Shown here: positions 8,321 to 17,306 of the stretch, piece after piece
How the letters are laid out: each line of letters begins with the position of its first letter
Position numbering within the stretch: position 1 is the stretch's first letter
DNA from: Rhodospirillales bacterium
Lineage (GTDB): Bacteria > Pseudomonadota > Alphaproteobacteria > JAJFIK01
NCBI GenBank assembly: GCA_021775005.1
Contig: JAJFIK010000036.1
Coordinates: 1-64,000, forward strand
Length of the DNA stretch: 64,000 bases
Direction of reading: 5' to 3'
Made by a program: the position numbers and the translations under genes
The notes under the pieces: model-generated
Told to the model about the DNA's origin: nothing
Seen by the model: the letters and a program-made list of their open reading frames with translations, nothing else
The model's database searches: none

Positions 8321-9262
8321 ATGAACGCGCAATCCAAACCGAAGAGTAAAGTCATCAAGGACGCCGCACCCACCAATTGGGTCGACCGCAGCGCGCCTGC
8401 CTTCGCGCGGCCCTATCTGAAATTGATGCGCGCGGATCGGCCTATCGGCGTATGGCTGCTCCTTTGGCCGGGCTGGTGGGCCCTGGCCATGGCGAGCACA
8501 GAATTTGAAGGCTCGTTCCTGGCCCTGCTTGTGCCATTCGGGCTTTTTGCTGTGGGCGCGTTTGTCATGCGCGGCGCGGGCTGCACCTATAACGATATTG
8601 TTGATCAAGACATTGACGGCGAAGTGGAACGCACCGCCCTGCGGCCCATCCCGTCGGGGCAAGTGAGCGTCTATAGCGCCTCAATTTTTCTCATTGTGTT
8701 GCTCGCCGTTGGCCTTTTGATTTTGCTGCAATTCAATTTAACCACAATCCTTCTCGGCGCGGCGTCGCTGGTGCCTATCGCTGCCTACCCGTTTATGAAG
8801 CGCTGGACGTGGTGGCCGCAGGCGTTTCTGGGACTCACGTTTAATTGGGGTGCACTGGTGGGGTGGACCGCCATCACGGGCTCGCTCTCCCTCGCGCCCG
8901 TGTTTCTGTATATCGGCGCGATGCTGTGGACGCTGGGCTATGACACTATTTATGCCCATCAAGACAAAGAAGATGATGCGCTCATCGGGGTGAAGTCCTC
9001 CGCGCGGCGGCTGGGTAATCAGACCAAGCCATTCCTGATGGTCGTCTACGCGGCGGCAGTTCTTGCCTTTGGCGTTTCCGGTGTGGTGGCGGGATTGCAC
9101 TGGATGTATTTCGTGTTCCTCGCGCTATTTGCCTGCCACCTCATCTGGCAGATCCGGGTCATCGACATCGACGACCCCGTGATATGCTTGGAGGTGTTCA
9201 AAACGAATCGGGACGCGGGTGCCATTTTGTTCCTCGCGTGTTTCCTTGGCGCCGTGCCTTGA
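8321..9262 (+). CDS. ubiA: 4-Hydroxybenzoate polyprenyltransferase
   Basis: UbiA (313 residues) attaches the polyprenyl tail to 4-hydroxybenzoate in ubiquinone synthesis, in the inner membrane. Both Asp-rich motifs are present: NDIVDQDIDGEVERTALRPI near residue 88 and YDTIYAHQDKEDDALIGVKS near residue 207, the two diphosphate-Mg sites. Several hydrophobic helices follow the expected pattern. I used the ATG at 8321; an upstream TTG at 8303 would add six residues. ubiD, for a later step of the same pathway, lies 3.6 kb downstream. Confidence 0.93.
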   Translation: MNAQSKPKSKVIKDAAPTNWVDRSAPAFARPYLKLMRADRPIGVWLLLWPGWWALAMASTEFEGSFLALLVPFGLFAVGAFVMRGAGCTYNDIVDQDIDGEVERTALRPIPSGQVSVYSASIFLIVLLAVGLLILLQFNLTTILLGAASLVPIAAYPFMKRWTWWPQAFLGLTFNWGALVGWTAITGSLSLAPVFLYIGAMLWTLGYDTIYAHQDKEDDALIGVKSSARRLGNQTKPFLMVVYAAAVLAFGVSGVVAGLHWMYFVFLALFACHLIWQIRVIDIDDPVICLEVFKTNRDAGAILFLACFLGAVP

Positions 9263-9297
9263 TCTAATACCGCATCAATTACGAGGGGAAACCACCC

Positions 9298-9720
9298 ATG
9301 GAAACGCCGATTATTGCACTCATCTGGTTTACGCTCTGGGCCATCGCTCTGACGCTGTATGTTGGATTTAACCGGTTTAAGCTGATCTTGACTGGCAAAG
9401 CAAAAGTGACTGACTTTCCCGCAGGACAGCAACACGGCACGGATCATTATTGGCGCACCAATCGCGCGCATATGAACGCCCTTGAGAACCTGCCCATCTT
9501 TGGCGTGCTGGTCCTTGCCGGTGTTGATATCGGGCTTGCTGCGCCGATCTTCTCAACCTTGTGCCTCGTCGTCGTGGGCGCGCGCATTGTGCAGTCACTC
9601 CTTCACCTGATTTCGGGCTCAGCCATGTTTGTGAATTTGCGCTTCACAGCGTTTGTGGTGCAGCTCATCTGCTTTATCTGGATCGCTGTTCTTGTTCTTT
9701 GCAATATGTACGCAGGTTAG
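9298..9720 (+). CDS. MAPEG-family membrane protein
   Basis: A 140-residue, four-helix inner-membrane protein of the MAPEG superfamily (membrane-associated proteins in eicosanoid and glutathione metabolism). The family signature is seen as TDHYWRTNRAHMNALENLPIF near residues 50-70, with the Arg-x-His-x-Asn arrangement used to bind glutathione. ARIVQSLLH lies in the third helix. Bacterial members are often glutathione transferases or peroxidases of unknown substrate. It follows ubiA by 35 bases with AGGGGA as a ribosome site. A second MAPEG gene is at 20007-20432. Confidence 0.88.
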   Translation: METPIIALIWFTLWAIALTLYVGFNRFKLILTGKAKVTDFPAGQQHGTDHYWRTNRAHMNALENLPIFGVLVLAGVDIGLAAPIFSTLCLVVVGARIVQSLLHLISGSAMFVNLRFTAFVVQLICFIWIAVLVLCNMYAG

Positions 9721-9824
9721 GCCATGTAGAATCGCATTGAAGCAATCTAGGTTTGGTTTGATTCCAGCGCCCTACTAATATGGTTTTCCAGGATCAAAAG
9801 ACGGCAAGAAATGGTTGGCGGTAA

Positions 9825-10235
9825 ATGCGCAAGTACTTGGTACCACTCAAAAAAAAGCTGACGAGAGACGTACTCTATTGCGCAGCCCTGATGCTGGCAT
9901 TGCTGTTTGTCGCCGTGGTGGACAGTACTGTCATTGCATCATTTCTGGGCCGAGCAGTGGGTCATTTCTCAGACCCGCTTTATCTGGCTGCAATCTTAGT
10001 AGGTGTACTGATTTCAATTCGCTATGACGCACTAATAGGCGGGTTGCTCGCGTTAGCGCTTTATCGGGGTGTGAGCTACTTCCCGATAAAGTCATGGCAT
10101 CAAGAGCTTGGTATATTTGAGAGTGATACTCAACTTATGATACAGTTACTCTCCGGCTCATTGATTCCCACAATAGGTGTTTGTGTTCTGATTGCATTTA
10201 TGTTCTCGATCCTAGGTAACAGAAATCAGACGTGA
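9825..10235 (+). CDS. Small membrane protein of unknown function
   Basis: A 136-residue protein that I do not recognise. It opens with a basic stretch (MRKYLVPLKKKLTRD), then three or four hydrophobic helices at about residues 15-40, 48-76 and 107-129. A soluble loop reading YFPIKSWHQELGIFESDTQ sits between the last two. No catalytic motif is visible. Its DNA is less GC-rich than ubiA. It lies between a MAPEG gene and a desaturase, and the 63 bases before the desaturase start could allow co-transcription. It may be a lineage-specific gene. Confidence 0.5.
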   Translation: MRKYLVPLKKKLTRDVLYCAALMLALLFVAVVDSTVIASFLGRAVGHFSDPLYLAAILVGVLISIRYDALIGGLLALALYRGVSYFPIKSWHQELGIFESDTQLMIQLLSGSLIPTIGVCVLIAFMFSILGNRNQT

Positions 10236-10298
10236 TGCTTTCCCTTGGGAAAGGCTGACGTTTTAGTCTCAGCGCGAACTCGTGCTATACTGCCGCCC

Positions 10299-11237
10299 AT
10301 GCTGAAAGAAGCCGCCAATATTCTGACCCCTGAGGAATTGGCATCGGTGCGTCAACGCTCCGATGTTATGGGGCTTTGGGGCGTTGTTTCTTGCTGGGCA
10401 ATGGTCTTCTTCGCCATGGCGCTGTTTGCGCAATATCCGAACCCGCTAACGTTCCTGCTGGGGGTTGTCGTTATCGGCGGGCGGCAATTGGGCATGGCGG
10501 TGCTGATGCATGACGCCGCCCATGGCATCATGTGCGAGAGCAAAAGCCTGAATGATTTTCTGGGGCGCTGGTTTGCCGGGAACCCCATTGGCGTATCCCT
10601 GGATGGCTACCGCCCCTATCACTTAAAGCACCACCGCCATACGCAGCAGGCCGAAGACCCTGATCTGCCGCTGTCTGCGCCGTTCCCCATTACCAAAAAA
10701 TCTCTGCGCCGCAAAATCATTCGCGATCTCACGGGCCAGACATTTTTCAAGCAGCGCAGGGCGCAGATTAAAAACGCTATGGGAGACCAAAGCTGGTCGC
10801 TTTCAAAGCGCGCCGGGTGGTTTACCTCACGGCTCGGCGGCTTTGTGCTCACAAATGCGATTTTGCTCGCGATCCTTATGGCTAGCGGTCATTGGTATTT
10901 GTATTTTGTGTTGTGGCTTTTGCCCATGGCCACATTCAATATGCTGATCACCCGCATCCGCAATATTGCCGAACATGCCGTAGTGCCGGACAATGACGAT
11001 GTTTTTCGCAATGCACGCACCACCAAAACCAATTTGATCACTCAAGTGTTGCTCGCGCCTTACAACGTCAACTACCACGTGGAACATCATCTTTTCATGT
11101 GGGTGCCGTGGTATAACTTGGCAAAGTTGCACAAGATACTGCTGGCCAAGGGCTATGGCCCGCGCATGGAAATTCGCAATAACTATTTTGAGGTGTTGGG
11201 CCTGGCGACGTCCAAACCAAGTTCCGTAATCGCCTGA
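10299..11237 (+). CDS. Fatty acid desaturase
   Basis: A 312-residue di-iron membrane desaturase or hydroxylase. All three histidine boxes are visible: HDAAHG at residues 71-76, HLKHHRH at 108-114 and HVEHH at 260-264. Hydrophobic segments lie at about 27-45, 50-70 and 178-217. The family includes acyl-lipid desaturases and beta-carotene or sphingolipid hydroxylases, so the substrate is open. I took the ATG at 10299, where homology begins (MLKEAANILTPEELASV); an upstream in-frame start would add 18 atypical residues. No redox partner is adjacent. Confidence 0.87.
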   Translation: MLKEAANILTPEELASVRQRSDVMGLWGVVSCWAMVFFAMALFAQYPNPLTFLLGVVVIGGRQLGMAVLMHDAAHGIMCESKSLNDFLGRWFAGNPIGVSLDGYRPYHLKHHRHTQQAEDPDLPLSAPFPITKKSLRRKIIRDLTGQTFFKQRRAQIKNAMGDQSWSLSKRAGWFTSRLGGFVLTNAILLAILMASGHWYLYFVLWLLPMATFNMLITRIRNIAEHAVVPDNDDVFRNARTTKTNLITQVLLAPYNVNYHVEHHLFMWVPWYNLAKLHKILLAKGYGPRMEIRNNYFEVLGLATSKPSSVIA

Positions 11238-11619
11238 GCTATTACGCCGTCGCCTGATCCAAGGATGTGTTAGACGGCTGTGGCACCCACATAAAACGCA
11301 GCACCAACGCCGGCAAACACTGTCACGTAACAGAGTACCAAATAGACGGTCTTAAACATTTTCTTCCAGTCCCTTACTTGCTGGCCTCTCCCTGGAGAGG
11401 CATCTTAACCACACCGGCCCGCCCACCGACCAAGTAAAGATGGCTGAAAACATTGCGCTTGTGACCGCAAAAAAGCGTCCATGTTTTGCACAAGAATGCC
11501 AAATAGATGACGCATCCGTAATGTGGCGCAGATGCATCATAGATATGGCGGCTTTGTGCTACCCGAAGTGCTACCCGAAAAGTTACCGATAGGTAATAAA
11601 GCAGAGCGCTTGAGGCGAG
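11238..11619. other. Intergenic region with a possible broken small gene
   Basis: This 382-base gap has no intact gene I can support. On the minus strand, an ATG at 11360 preceded by GGAAG begins MFKTVY, then shifts out of frame at a four-T run (plus-strand A4 at 11340-11343). One base fewer would give a 29-residue single-helix membrane protein ending at 11270. A near-perfect palindrome, CCTCTCC-CT-GGAGAGG, is at 11386-11401. A 62-residue open frame at 11352-11540 has no protein character. Confidence 0.35.
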
Positions 11620-11922
11620 CTATTCGCCGGGGGTGAGGTGGGGATCGGTGCGCTCAATCACCCGGGCGATAAAGCTGGGCACTTTACCGTGGACCCGGCG
11701 CAGGCGTTGATCCACGCTTGCGCTGTTGCGACGCCAGCTGCGAATCCACCTTTGCAGAAATATGCTCTCCCCGGCGAGCAGGGCAAATCCCACGAGAATA
11801 AGCACAAACCCCAGCGGTATGGGGGTGGGGAATAGCGGAATCCCGATAAGAATTAGCAGCACACCAAAGGCCGCCAATACATGCCTCAACATTGAAGTTC
11901 CCAACTCGATTACGTGCGCCAC
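11620..11922 (-). CDS. Small two-helix membrane protein, PGPGW-like
   Basis: A 100-residue protein with two adjacent hydrophobic helices (about residues 12-30 and 34-52) separated by FPTPIPLGF. An amphipathic basic region follows, reading LQRWIRSWRRNSASVDQRLR. The layout resembles the short PGPGW/TIGR02611-type membrane proteins, whose turn is PGPGW, but the exact motif is absent. No function is known for that group. It stands alone on the minus strand, with a small gap to the divergent kinase gene at 12023. Confidence 0.55.
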   Translation of the reverse strand: MAHVIELGTSMLRHVLAAFGVLLILIGIPLFPTPIPLGFVLILVGFALLAGESIFLQRWIRSWRRNSASVDQRLRRVHGKVPSFIARVIERTDPHLTPGE

Positions 11923-12022
11923 CCGCCCCGGTACTCCTTACACGGTGCCCTATATAGGGGTCAAAGACTTATAAAGACAATCGCGCCCAGCCTAGCAAAG
12001 AGACCCTAACGAATTCCGACCT

Positions 12023-12877
12023 TTGGCTTATAGTGAAACGCAGATTTTGGGCCAATATGGGGCGCCAGTTGTGATCGATTTGGGCAATATCTTGACATCG
12101 CAAGGCCTGAAGTGCGCCTCCCCTTTGCCTGCGGCAACGCATTCAAATGTATTTGAAGCTATGCGCGGCCAGCAGAATGTTGTCCTGAAACTTGCGGGTC
12201 CTGGCCAAACTTTAAGCCATGAGCGCCTGGCATTGATGCAATTTGAGGGCTTCGGCGCTGTGCCTTTACTTGCGGCGAGTGACAATTTTCTGCTTATGCC
12301 GAAAGTCCAACCAGGCACAGCTCTCTCTGAAACCGTGCTCAGCGGCAATGATGATGATGCTACCGTGATCATCACACAGGTCGCATCTCGACTTCATCGC
12401 GCGCCTCTTGGTGCGGACATGCGTCCAATCCCCACCTGGCATGCGCGCTACGACCGCCATGCCGAGAACGCGGCTCTGCAAGGAGGCTTATATGAGCGCG
12501 CGCGGCTCATTTATGAGCAACTCAGCCAAAGCCAGTCTGACCCTGTCACGCTTCACGGCGACCTTCATCATGACAATATTCTACTTTCGGCGAATCGAGG
12601 ATGGATCGCCATTGATCCCAAAGGCTATGTCGGCCAGCCGGAATACGAATTTGGCGCGCTACTCCGAAATCCCACTAAGGATCCCCGACACTACGCCGAC
12701 CCACGCATTGTCTCACAGCGGCTGGAAACCATTTCACGGCTAACCAATTATACTCACCAGCGCCTATTGTGCTGGGCATTCGCACAAGCGGTGCTTTCAG
12801 CCTTATGGAGCCTTGAGGATGGGCTGGACCCGCTTCGTGGGCTTTCCACTGCCAATGCAATCGCTCCCCTGCTATAA
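12023..12877 (+). CDS. APH(6)/hydroxyurea-type antibiotic kinase family protein
   Basis: A 284-residue kinase of the APH_6_hur family (PF04655), whose known members phosphorylate streptomycin or hydroxyurea. The catalytic loop [13 protein letters not shown] and the following [21 protein letters not shown] are characteristic of this family rather than of general APH proteins. The start is uncertain: the annotated TTG at 12023 has no clear ribosome site. The gene ends 25 bases before the chosen ubiD ATG. Whether it gives resistance cannot be told; many chromosomal members have no known substrate. Confidence 0.8.
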   Translation: MAYSETQILGQYGAPVVIDLGNILTSQGLKCASPLPAATHSNVFEAMRGQQNVVLKLAGPGQTLSHERLALMQFEGFGAVPLLAASDNFLLMPKVQPGTALSETVLSGNDDDATVIITQVASRLHRAPLGADMRPIPTWHARYDRHAENAALQGGLYERARLIYEQLSQSQSDPVTLHGDLHHDNILLSANRGWIAIDPKGYVGQPEYEFGALLRNPTKDPRHYADPRIVSQRLETISRLTNYTHQRLLCWAFAQAVLSALWSLEDGLDPLRGLSTANAIAPLL

Positions 12878-12902
12878 GGGCGCGCCGCAACAAGGGGATC
12901 CC

Positions 12903-14429
12903 ATGGCCTATAAGTCCTTACGTGCCTTTATGGAGCGCCTGGAAGCCGACGGCGAGCTGGTGCGGGTGACCGAGCCCGTCTCCACTGCCCTTGAAATGAC
13001 CGAGATCCAGACCCGCCTGCTGGCTGAGGGCGGCCCGGCGGTGCTCTTTGAAAATCCCGTGAGCGCCGATGGCAGCCCTGCCGGGATGCCGGTGCTGGTG
13101 AACCTGTTTGGCACCGTCAAACGGGTCGCCATGGGGGTGACCATGGACGGCAAGGACCGCACCACATCCGCTGAGTTGCGCGAAGTCGGCGAGATGATGG
13201 CGTTCCTGCGCCAGCCGGAGCCGCCCAAGAGCATGAAGGACGCAGCTGAGATGCTGCCGCTGGCGAAATCCGTCATCGACATGCGCCCGGCCCATGTCTC
13301 AAATGCCCCGTGCCAAGAGGTGGTGCTGACCGGCGATGATATTGATCTGACTAAGTTGCCTATTCAAACCTGCTGGCCGGGGGAGCCCGCACCACTGATC
13401 ACCTGGCCGCTTGTTGTGACCAAGGGCCCGTCGGAGAAGGCTGAGGACAATTACAATCTCGGCATCTACCGCATGCAGGTGACGGGCAAGAACACCACGC
13501 TCATGCGCTGGCTCAAACATCGCGGCGGCGCGCAACACCATCAGCGCTGGGGCCAAGAAAAGCCCGAGCCCCTGCCCGTCGCCGTGGTGATCGGCGCGGA
13601 CCCGGGGACCATCCTGGCGGCGGTGACGCCGGTGCCCGACACTTTGAGCGAATACCAATTTGCAGGGCTTTTGCGCGGCAAGCGCGTGGAGCTGACTGAC
13701 GCCAAGACTGTTCCTCTGAAAGTGCCTGCAGAAGCAGAGATCGTCATTGAGGGGCATGTCTCCCTCACCGACTATGCCGATGAAGGGCCTTACGGCGATC
13801 ACACGGGATACTATAACTCCGTGGAACAGTTCCCGGTCTTCACCGTCTCCGCCATCACCATGCGCAAGAACCCGGTCTATCTCAGCACGTTCACCGGCCG
13901 CCCGCCGGATGAGCCGAGCATTTTGGGCGAAGCGCTGAATGAGGTGTTCATTCCACTGATTCAGCAGCAATTTCCTGAGATCACCGATTTCTGGTTACCG
14001 CCGGAAGGCTGCAGCTATCGCATCGCAGTGATCTCTATGAAGAAAGCCTACCCCGGCCACGCCAAGCGCGTGATGCTGGCGGCATGGTCGTACCTGCGCC
14101 AGTTCATGTACACCAAATGGCTTATTGTGGTGGATGACGACATCAATGCCCGCGACTGGAAAGAAGTGATGTGGGCGATCTCCACCCGCATGGACCCGGT
14201 GCGCGATGTCACCATGATTGAGAACACCCCCATTGATTATCTCGACTTCGCGTCACCCGAAAGCGGCCTTGGCGGCAAGATGGGCCTTGATGCCACCAAT
14301 AAACTCCCGCCTGAGACCCACCGGGAATGGGGCACGGAAATTCGCATGGATGCGGACGTGGTGAGCCGCGTGACGGAAAAGTGGTCGCGCCTTGGCCTGC
14401 CCGGCTCCGGCAAGCCGATTTGGCGCTAG
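12903..14429 (+). CDS. ubiD: 3-Octaprenyl-4-hydroxybenzoate carboxy-lyase
   Basis: UbiD (508 residues, near the family's usual 490-510) decarboxylates polyprenyl-hydroxybenzoate with prenylated FMN in ubiquinone synthesis. Conserved stretches include [17 protein letters not shown] near residue 180, [17 protein letters not shown] near residue 295 and [17 protein letters not shown], with the catalytic Glu/Arg region. The ATG at 12903 has AAGGGGAT just ahead. The flavin prenyltransferase ubiX is not in the window. It is followed by the AT-rich leader of the HipA locus. Confidence 0.95.
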   Translation: MAYKSLRAFMERLEADGELVRVTEPVSTALEMTEIQTRLLAEGGPAVLFENPVSADGSPAGMPVLVNLFGTVKRVAMGVTMDGKDRTTSAELREVGEMMAFLRQPEPPKSMKDAAEMLPLAKSVIDMRPAHVSNAPCQEVVLTGDDIDLTKLPIQTCWPGEPAPLITWPLVVTKGPSEKAEDNYNLGIYRMQVTGKNTTLMRWLKHRGGAQHHQRWGQEKPEPLPVAVVIGADPGTILAAVTPVPDTLSEYQFAGLLRGKRVELTDAKTVPLKVPAEAEIVIEGHVSLTDYADEGPYGDHTGYYNSVEQFPVFTVSAITMRKNPVYLSTFTGRPPDEPSILGEALNEVFIPLIQQQFPEITDFWLPPEGCSYRIAVISMKKAYPGHAKRVMLAAWSYLRQFMYTKWLIVVDDDINARDWKEVMWAISTRMDPVRDVTMIENTPIDYLDFASPESGLGGKMGLDATNKLPPETHREWGTEIRMDADVVSRVTEKWSRLGLPGSGKPIWR

Positions 14430-14597
14430 TTCTTATTCAAAACTCGATACTTATGATATTTTGGGTTGATTTATTGCATAAAATATGCAACTTTTAATTT
14501 CTGGATCAAGAATATGAACTAAATTGCTGATAATTATATGTTTAGATCTATTTTTTGATACAAAAATGTAATAATTGCCATAAAAGTTCAAGTTCTT
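14430..14597. promoter_or_regulatory. AT-rich leader of the HipA locus
   Basis: These 168 bases are strikingly AT-rich compared with ubiD before them and contain short stretches such as TTGATTTATTGCATAAAAT. Inverted TTGCATA...TATGCAA motifs appear near 14473-14491 (ATTGCATAAAATATGCAA), a candidate operator for the HTH partner encoded downstream. The kinase ATG at 14598 has no convincing Shine-Dalgarno sequence. The abrupt base change marks a likely left edge of acquired DNA. Confidence 0.4.
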
Positions 14598-15902
14598 ATG
14601 TCAAATTATGAGAAAACCAGCCTCAGAATCCGCTTTGGGGACGAACTTGCAGGAACACTCACCAGTACGGAAGGCGGGGGGACAACCTTCACCTATGATC
14701 GCAACTATCTGCAATCAGGCGGGCAACCGATATCCCGCACACTTCCCATACAGGTTGAACGCCACGAATGGCGAACCGGACTCCTGCCCTTTTTTGACAA
14801 CCTTGTGGCGGAAGGCTGGCTAAAGAACGCACAGGCCCGGTATCTCAAAATCCGGCCGAACGATCGCTTCCGACTGCTTGCTCACTTTGGGTACGACTGT
14901 GCCGGAGCGGTCTGGGTCGACGTGCAGGATGACCAGCACACTGACCCTTTTGGCGAGGAGCTTCCCGAAAACATATCAAATCCCGAAGCGTGGATTGCGG
15001 CCCAATCGAGCCGCGCATCACTCTCCGGAGTTCAGCCGAAATTGTTAGCCAGACAAGAAGGGACAAAATTCCGGCCTGTAAGAAACAGAGAACTCAGCAC
15101 CCACATTGCAAAAATTGAGACGCACGACAGCAACCACCCCAACATTATAGAGCTGGAATACCTGACATCCATAGCAGCAAGGGACCTGCTACCTTCAGAT
15201 CAGATCGCCAAGATGGAAATCGGAACCATTCAGATTCCCACCAGCCAAAAGCCGAAAGCGGTCAAAGCTCTAATGATTGAGCGATTTGACAGGCGTCAAA
15301 GCCGCGCCAAACAAAGGGAAAACGAGGTAGAATCGATCAGGCGTCTACACTTCGAAGAATTCAACCAGCTATTCGGCCATATGTCGGAACAAAAGTACGA
15401 TAGCTCATACGAAAACCTGTGTTCCTATTTCAACGAAGCCAATAACGTCATTCCTGCTGAAAGGTTCAAGCTGGTAAGACGAATACTTGTAAGCCTACTT
15501 CTCGGAAACACGGATGCTCACGCTAAAAATTTTGCATTGTTTGATGTTGGACAGATCAGAACTCTAACGCCATCGTATGACCTGGTCGCATCGGCGGTAT
15601 ATCCACAATACGACGTCGTAGCACTTTCAATAGCCGGCGCAGATGAAATCAACATAACAAGCCTGAAGGCTAAGCATATTGCAATTTTTGCCCGGTCTAT
15701 TGGAATGTCGAACGATCAAATCGAAGAAATGGTTGAGGACATAAAACAGCGGCTACCTAAGGCGAAAGAAACCATTTCAAACTCGACAAATGGGCATCAG
15801 GCCCTGAAAGACCAGCTTTTGAGGATAATTGAAAAACGATGGAACGGAACATTCAGCTCAATTGGCAACTTCTTGTCGAAGAAGCAAAATACCGACGGAT
15901 AA
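14598..15902 (+). CDS. HipA-family serine/threonine kinase (toxin candidate)
   Basis: A 434-residue HipA-type kinase. E. coli HipA phosphorylates glutamyl-tRNA synthetase and induces persistence. The N-terminal subdomain (about 1-105) is present. It is followed by the phosphate loop region SRASLSGVQPKLLARQ near residue 138, the ATP lysine in THIAKIET, ERFDRR, the catalytic loop LLGNTDAHAKNFALFD near residue 309, and the metal Asp in TPSYDLVASAV. The gene precedes its HTH partner and overlaps it by 64 bases, the reverse of the classic hipB-hipA order. DNA is AT-richer than the flanks, suggesting transfer. The target is unknown. Confidence 0.88.
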   Translation: MSNYEKTSLRIRFGDELAGTLTSTEGGGTTFTYDRNYLQSGGQPISRTLPIQVERHEWRTGLLPFFDNLVAEGWLKNAQARYLKIRPNDRFRLLAHFGYDCAGAVWVDVQDDQHTDPFGEELPENISNPEAWIAAQSSRASLSGVQPKLLARQEGTKFRPVRNRELSTHIAKIETHDSNHPNIIELEYLTSIAARDLLPSDQIAKMEIGTIQIPTSQKPKAVKALMIERFDRRQSRAKQRENEVESIRRLHFEEFNQLFGHMSEQKYDSSYENLCSYFNEANNVIPAERFKLVRRILVSLLLGNTDAHAKNFALFDVGQIRTLTPSYDLVASAVYPQYDVVALSIAGADEINITSLKAKHIAIFARSIGMSNDQIEEMVEDIKQRLPKAKETISNSTNGHQALKDQLLRIIEKRWNGTFSSIGNFLSKKQNTDG

Positions 15903-16309
15903 GACAAGGGCTCTCTCAGGCGGATTTTGCAGAAACTGCAGGGGTTGCAAAAGGTACACTGTCGCGATTTGAAAGCGCCGAAAAGGGCGTACAACTTCAA
16001 TCAGCACTCCAAATCCTGACCCTGTTAGGGCTCACTGACAGTCGCTGGATCACATTTGACACCGAAAAGTGCTTCTATGACTTTGACCGGGGCATGGTTA
16101 CCTTCAAGGGCAAAAACGAGCAACAACAAGTCAAGTGCGCAATATCAGAAGAAGCACTAGAAGATCATTTTGGTTTAGGCGGTCGGACAAAGGCCATAAC
16201 CATATATAAGAAGCATACTGATGAAATCCACCACATTGCCCGGCGCAAGTACTTCGGCGAGCAAATCGAGCCAGATGGTTCAATCCTGATCCGTAGTCGA
16301 GACGTCTAA
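15839..16309 (+). CDS. XRE-type HTH protein fused to a DUF1488-like domain
   Basis: A 156-residue protein with two parts. Residues about 8-66 form an XRE/Cro helix-turn-helix (RRIRQGLSQADFAETAGVAK, then GTLSRFE), like HipB antitoxins. Residues about 75-156 match the pattern I know for the small DUF1488 proteins: VTFKGKN, VKCAISEEALEDHFG, HHIARRKY and EPDGSILIRSRDV. DUF1488 has no known function and usually stands alone. The start overlaps the kinase gene by 64 bases; GAGGAT lies upstream. The natural reading is antitoxin and repressor of the pair, with DUF1488 perhaps binding the kinase or a ligand; that role is inferred. Confidence 0.75.
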   Translation: MERNIQLNWQLLVEEAKYRRIRQGLSQADFAETAGVAKGTLSRFESAEKGVQLQSALQILTLLGLTDSRWITFDTEKCFYDFDRGMVTFKGKNEQQQVKCAISEEALEDHFGLGGRTKAITIYKKHTDEIHHIARRKYFGEQIEPDGSILIRSRDV

Positions 16310-16327
16310 CAAAAGGGGGACTCAGTA

Positions 16328-16966
16328 ATGCTTGCCAACATTGATCTTGTGGTTTGGGATTTCGACGGCGTCTTCGGCTTCAACTACGACGAAGAGGGCT
16401 ATTTCGTCTGGCGCAATGCGGCGCGTGATCTGAATATGGATGTGCGCAAGTTTCAGGTTTCGCTGTTTGGCAATGCGGAGTTCCGCAAAGTCCTCTCCGG
16501 TGAAATGGACTTGCTGGAAGAAGTGGGCAAGCTGCTGCCGGAATGCGGCTACCAAGGTACCGCGCAGGAATTTGTCCATTGGTGGTTCACCAATGACTTT
16601 GTGCCCAATGAGGGCATGCTCGACTTGCTGGCCGATGTGCAAGCGTACGGGCCGCGTTGCGTGTTAGGCACCAATAATGAGCGCCACCGCATGCGCTACA
16701 TCCTCGATGACTTCGGATTTGACGGGAAATTTGACAGCGTTTATGCCGCCGGCCTGATCGGCGTGGCCAAGCCCGACCATGGCTTTTTCGATCACATCAT
16801 GGACGCAGAAGGCGTGAGCGATAAATCCCGCGTGTTGTTTATTGACGATCACCCGGAAAACATCCACGCTGCCCACGCCTATGGCTGGCGCGGCCATCAG
16901 TTTGGGGATTTAAAGAAATTCCATCTCGGCACGGCAGATAAGCTGCGCGCGGCGATGGGGCTTTAG
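16328..16966 (+). CDS. HAD-superfamily hydrolase
   Basis: A 212-residue HAD-like phosphatase. Motif I is DFDGVFGFN near residues 11-19 (nucleophile Asp, second Asp present), the cap lies at about 20-95, motif II is at LGTNN, motif III Lys is in GVAKPDHGFF, and motif IV is VLFIDDHPENI. This is subfamily IA, close to YihX or epoxide-hydrolase-N-terminal type proteins. The substrate is unknown. The start has GGGGGA upstream, and the GC content returns to the normal level here. It is followed by a small ABM-like gene after 19 bases. Confidence 0.85.
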   Translation: MLANIDLVVWDFDGVFGFNYDEEGYFVWRNAARDLNMDVRKFQVSLFGNAEFRKVLSGEMDLLEEVGKLLPECGYQGTAQEFVHWWFTNDFVPNEGMLDLLADVQAYGPRCVLGTNNERHRMRYILDDFGFDGKFDSVYAAGLIGVAKPDHGFFDHIMDAEGVSDKSRVLFIDDHPENIHAAHAYGWRGHQFGDLKKFHLGTADKLRAAMGL

Positions 16967-16985
16967 CTCTAAGAAGGAAAGCCAC

Positions 16986-17306
16986 ATGCCAAGACTCGTT
17001 ATCGCCAGCTACAAGCCCAAGCCGGGCATGGAAGCCAAACTGCTCGACCTGTTGAAGCGACACACGCCAGCGCTAAAAGCAGAGGGGTTGATCACCGACT
17101 ATCCCGCGACCTTCATGAAGTCAGACGATGGCATCTATGCGGAAATTTTTGAGTGGATTTCGACCGAAGCCGCCCAGAGTGCCCATAGCAATGCTGTGAT
17201 TGGACCCATGTGGGAAGAATATGCTGCTCTGTCAGACTTTGTGCCGCTGGCCACAGTTGAGCAAACCCAAACGCCCTTCGCCCACTTTGAGCAATTCACG
17301 CTCTAA
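16986..17306 (+). CDS. ABM-like ferredoxin-fold protein
   Basis: A 106-residue protein with the pattern of a single antibiotic-biosynthesis-monooxygenase/dabb-type alpha-beta barrel: MPRLVIASYKPKPGMEAKLL at the start, a central YAEIFEWISTEAAQSAH and PMWEEYAAL. Such proteins are small monooxygenases, heme-degrading enzymes or of unknown role, and no specific catalytic residue can be read. AAGGA precedes the start, and the HAD gene lies 19 bases upstream. Its 3' end overlaps the convergent tetR gene by 11 bases. Confidence 0.65.
   Translation: MPRLVIASYKPKPGMEAKLLDLLKRHTPALKAEGLITDYPATFMKSDDGIYAEIFEWISTEAAQSAHSNAVIGPMWEEYAALSDFVPLATVEQTQTPFAHFEQFTL

Noticed and set aside
14430-14597. AT-rich tract as a possible replication origin or att site
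   Set aside because: No DnaA boxes, no tRNA and no integrase nearby; it is better explained as promoter DNA of the HipA locus.
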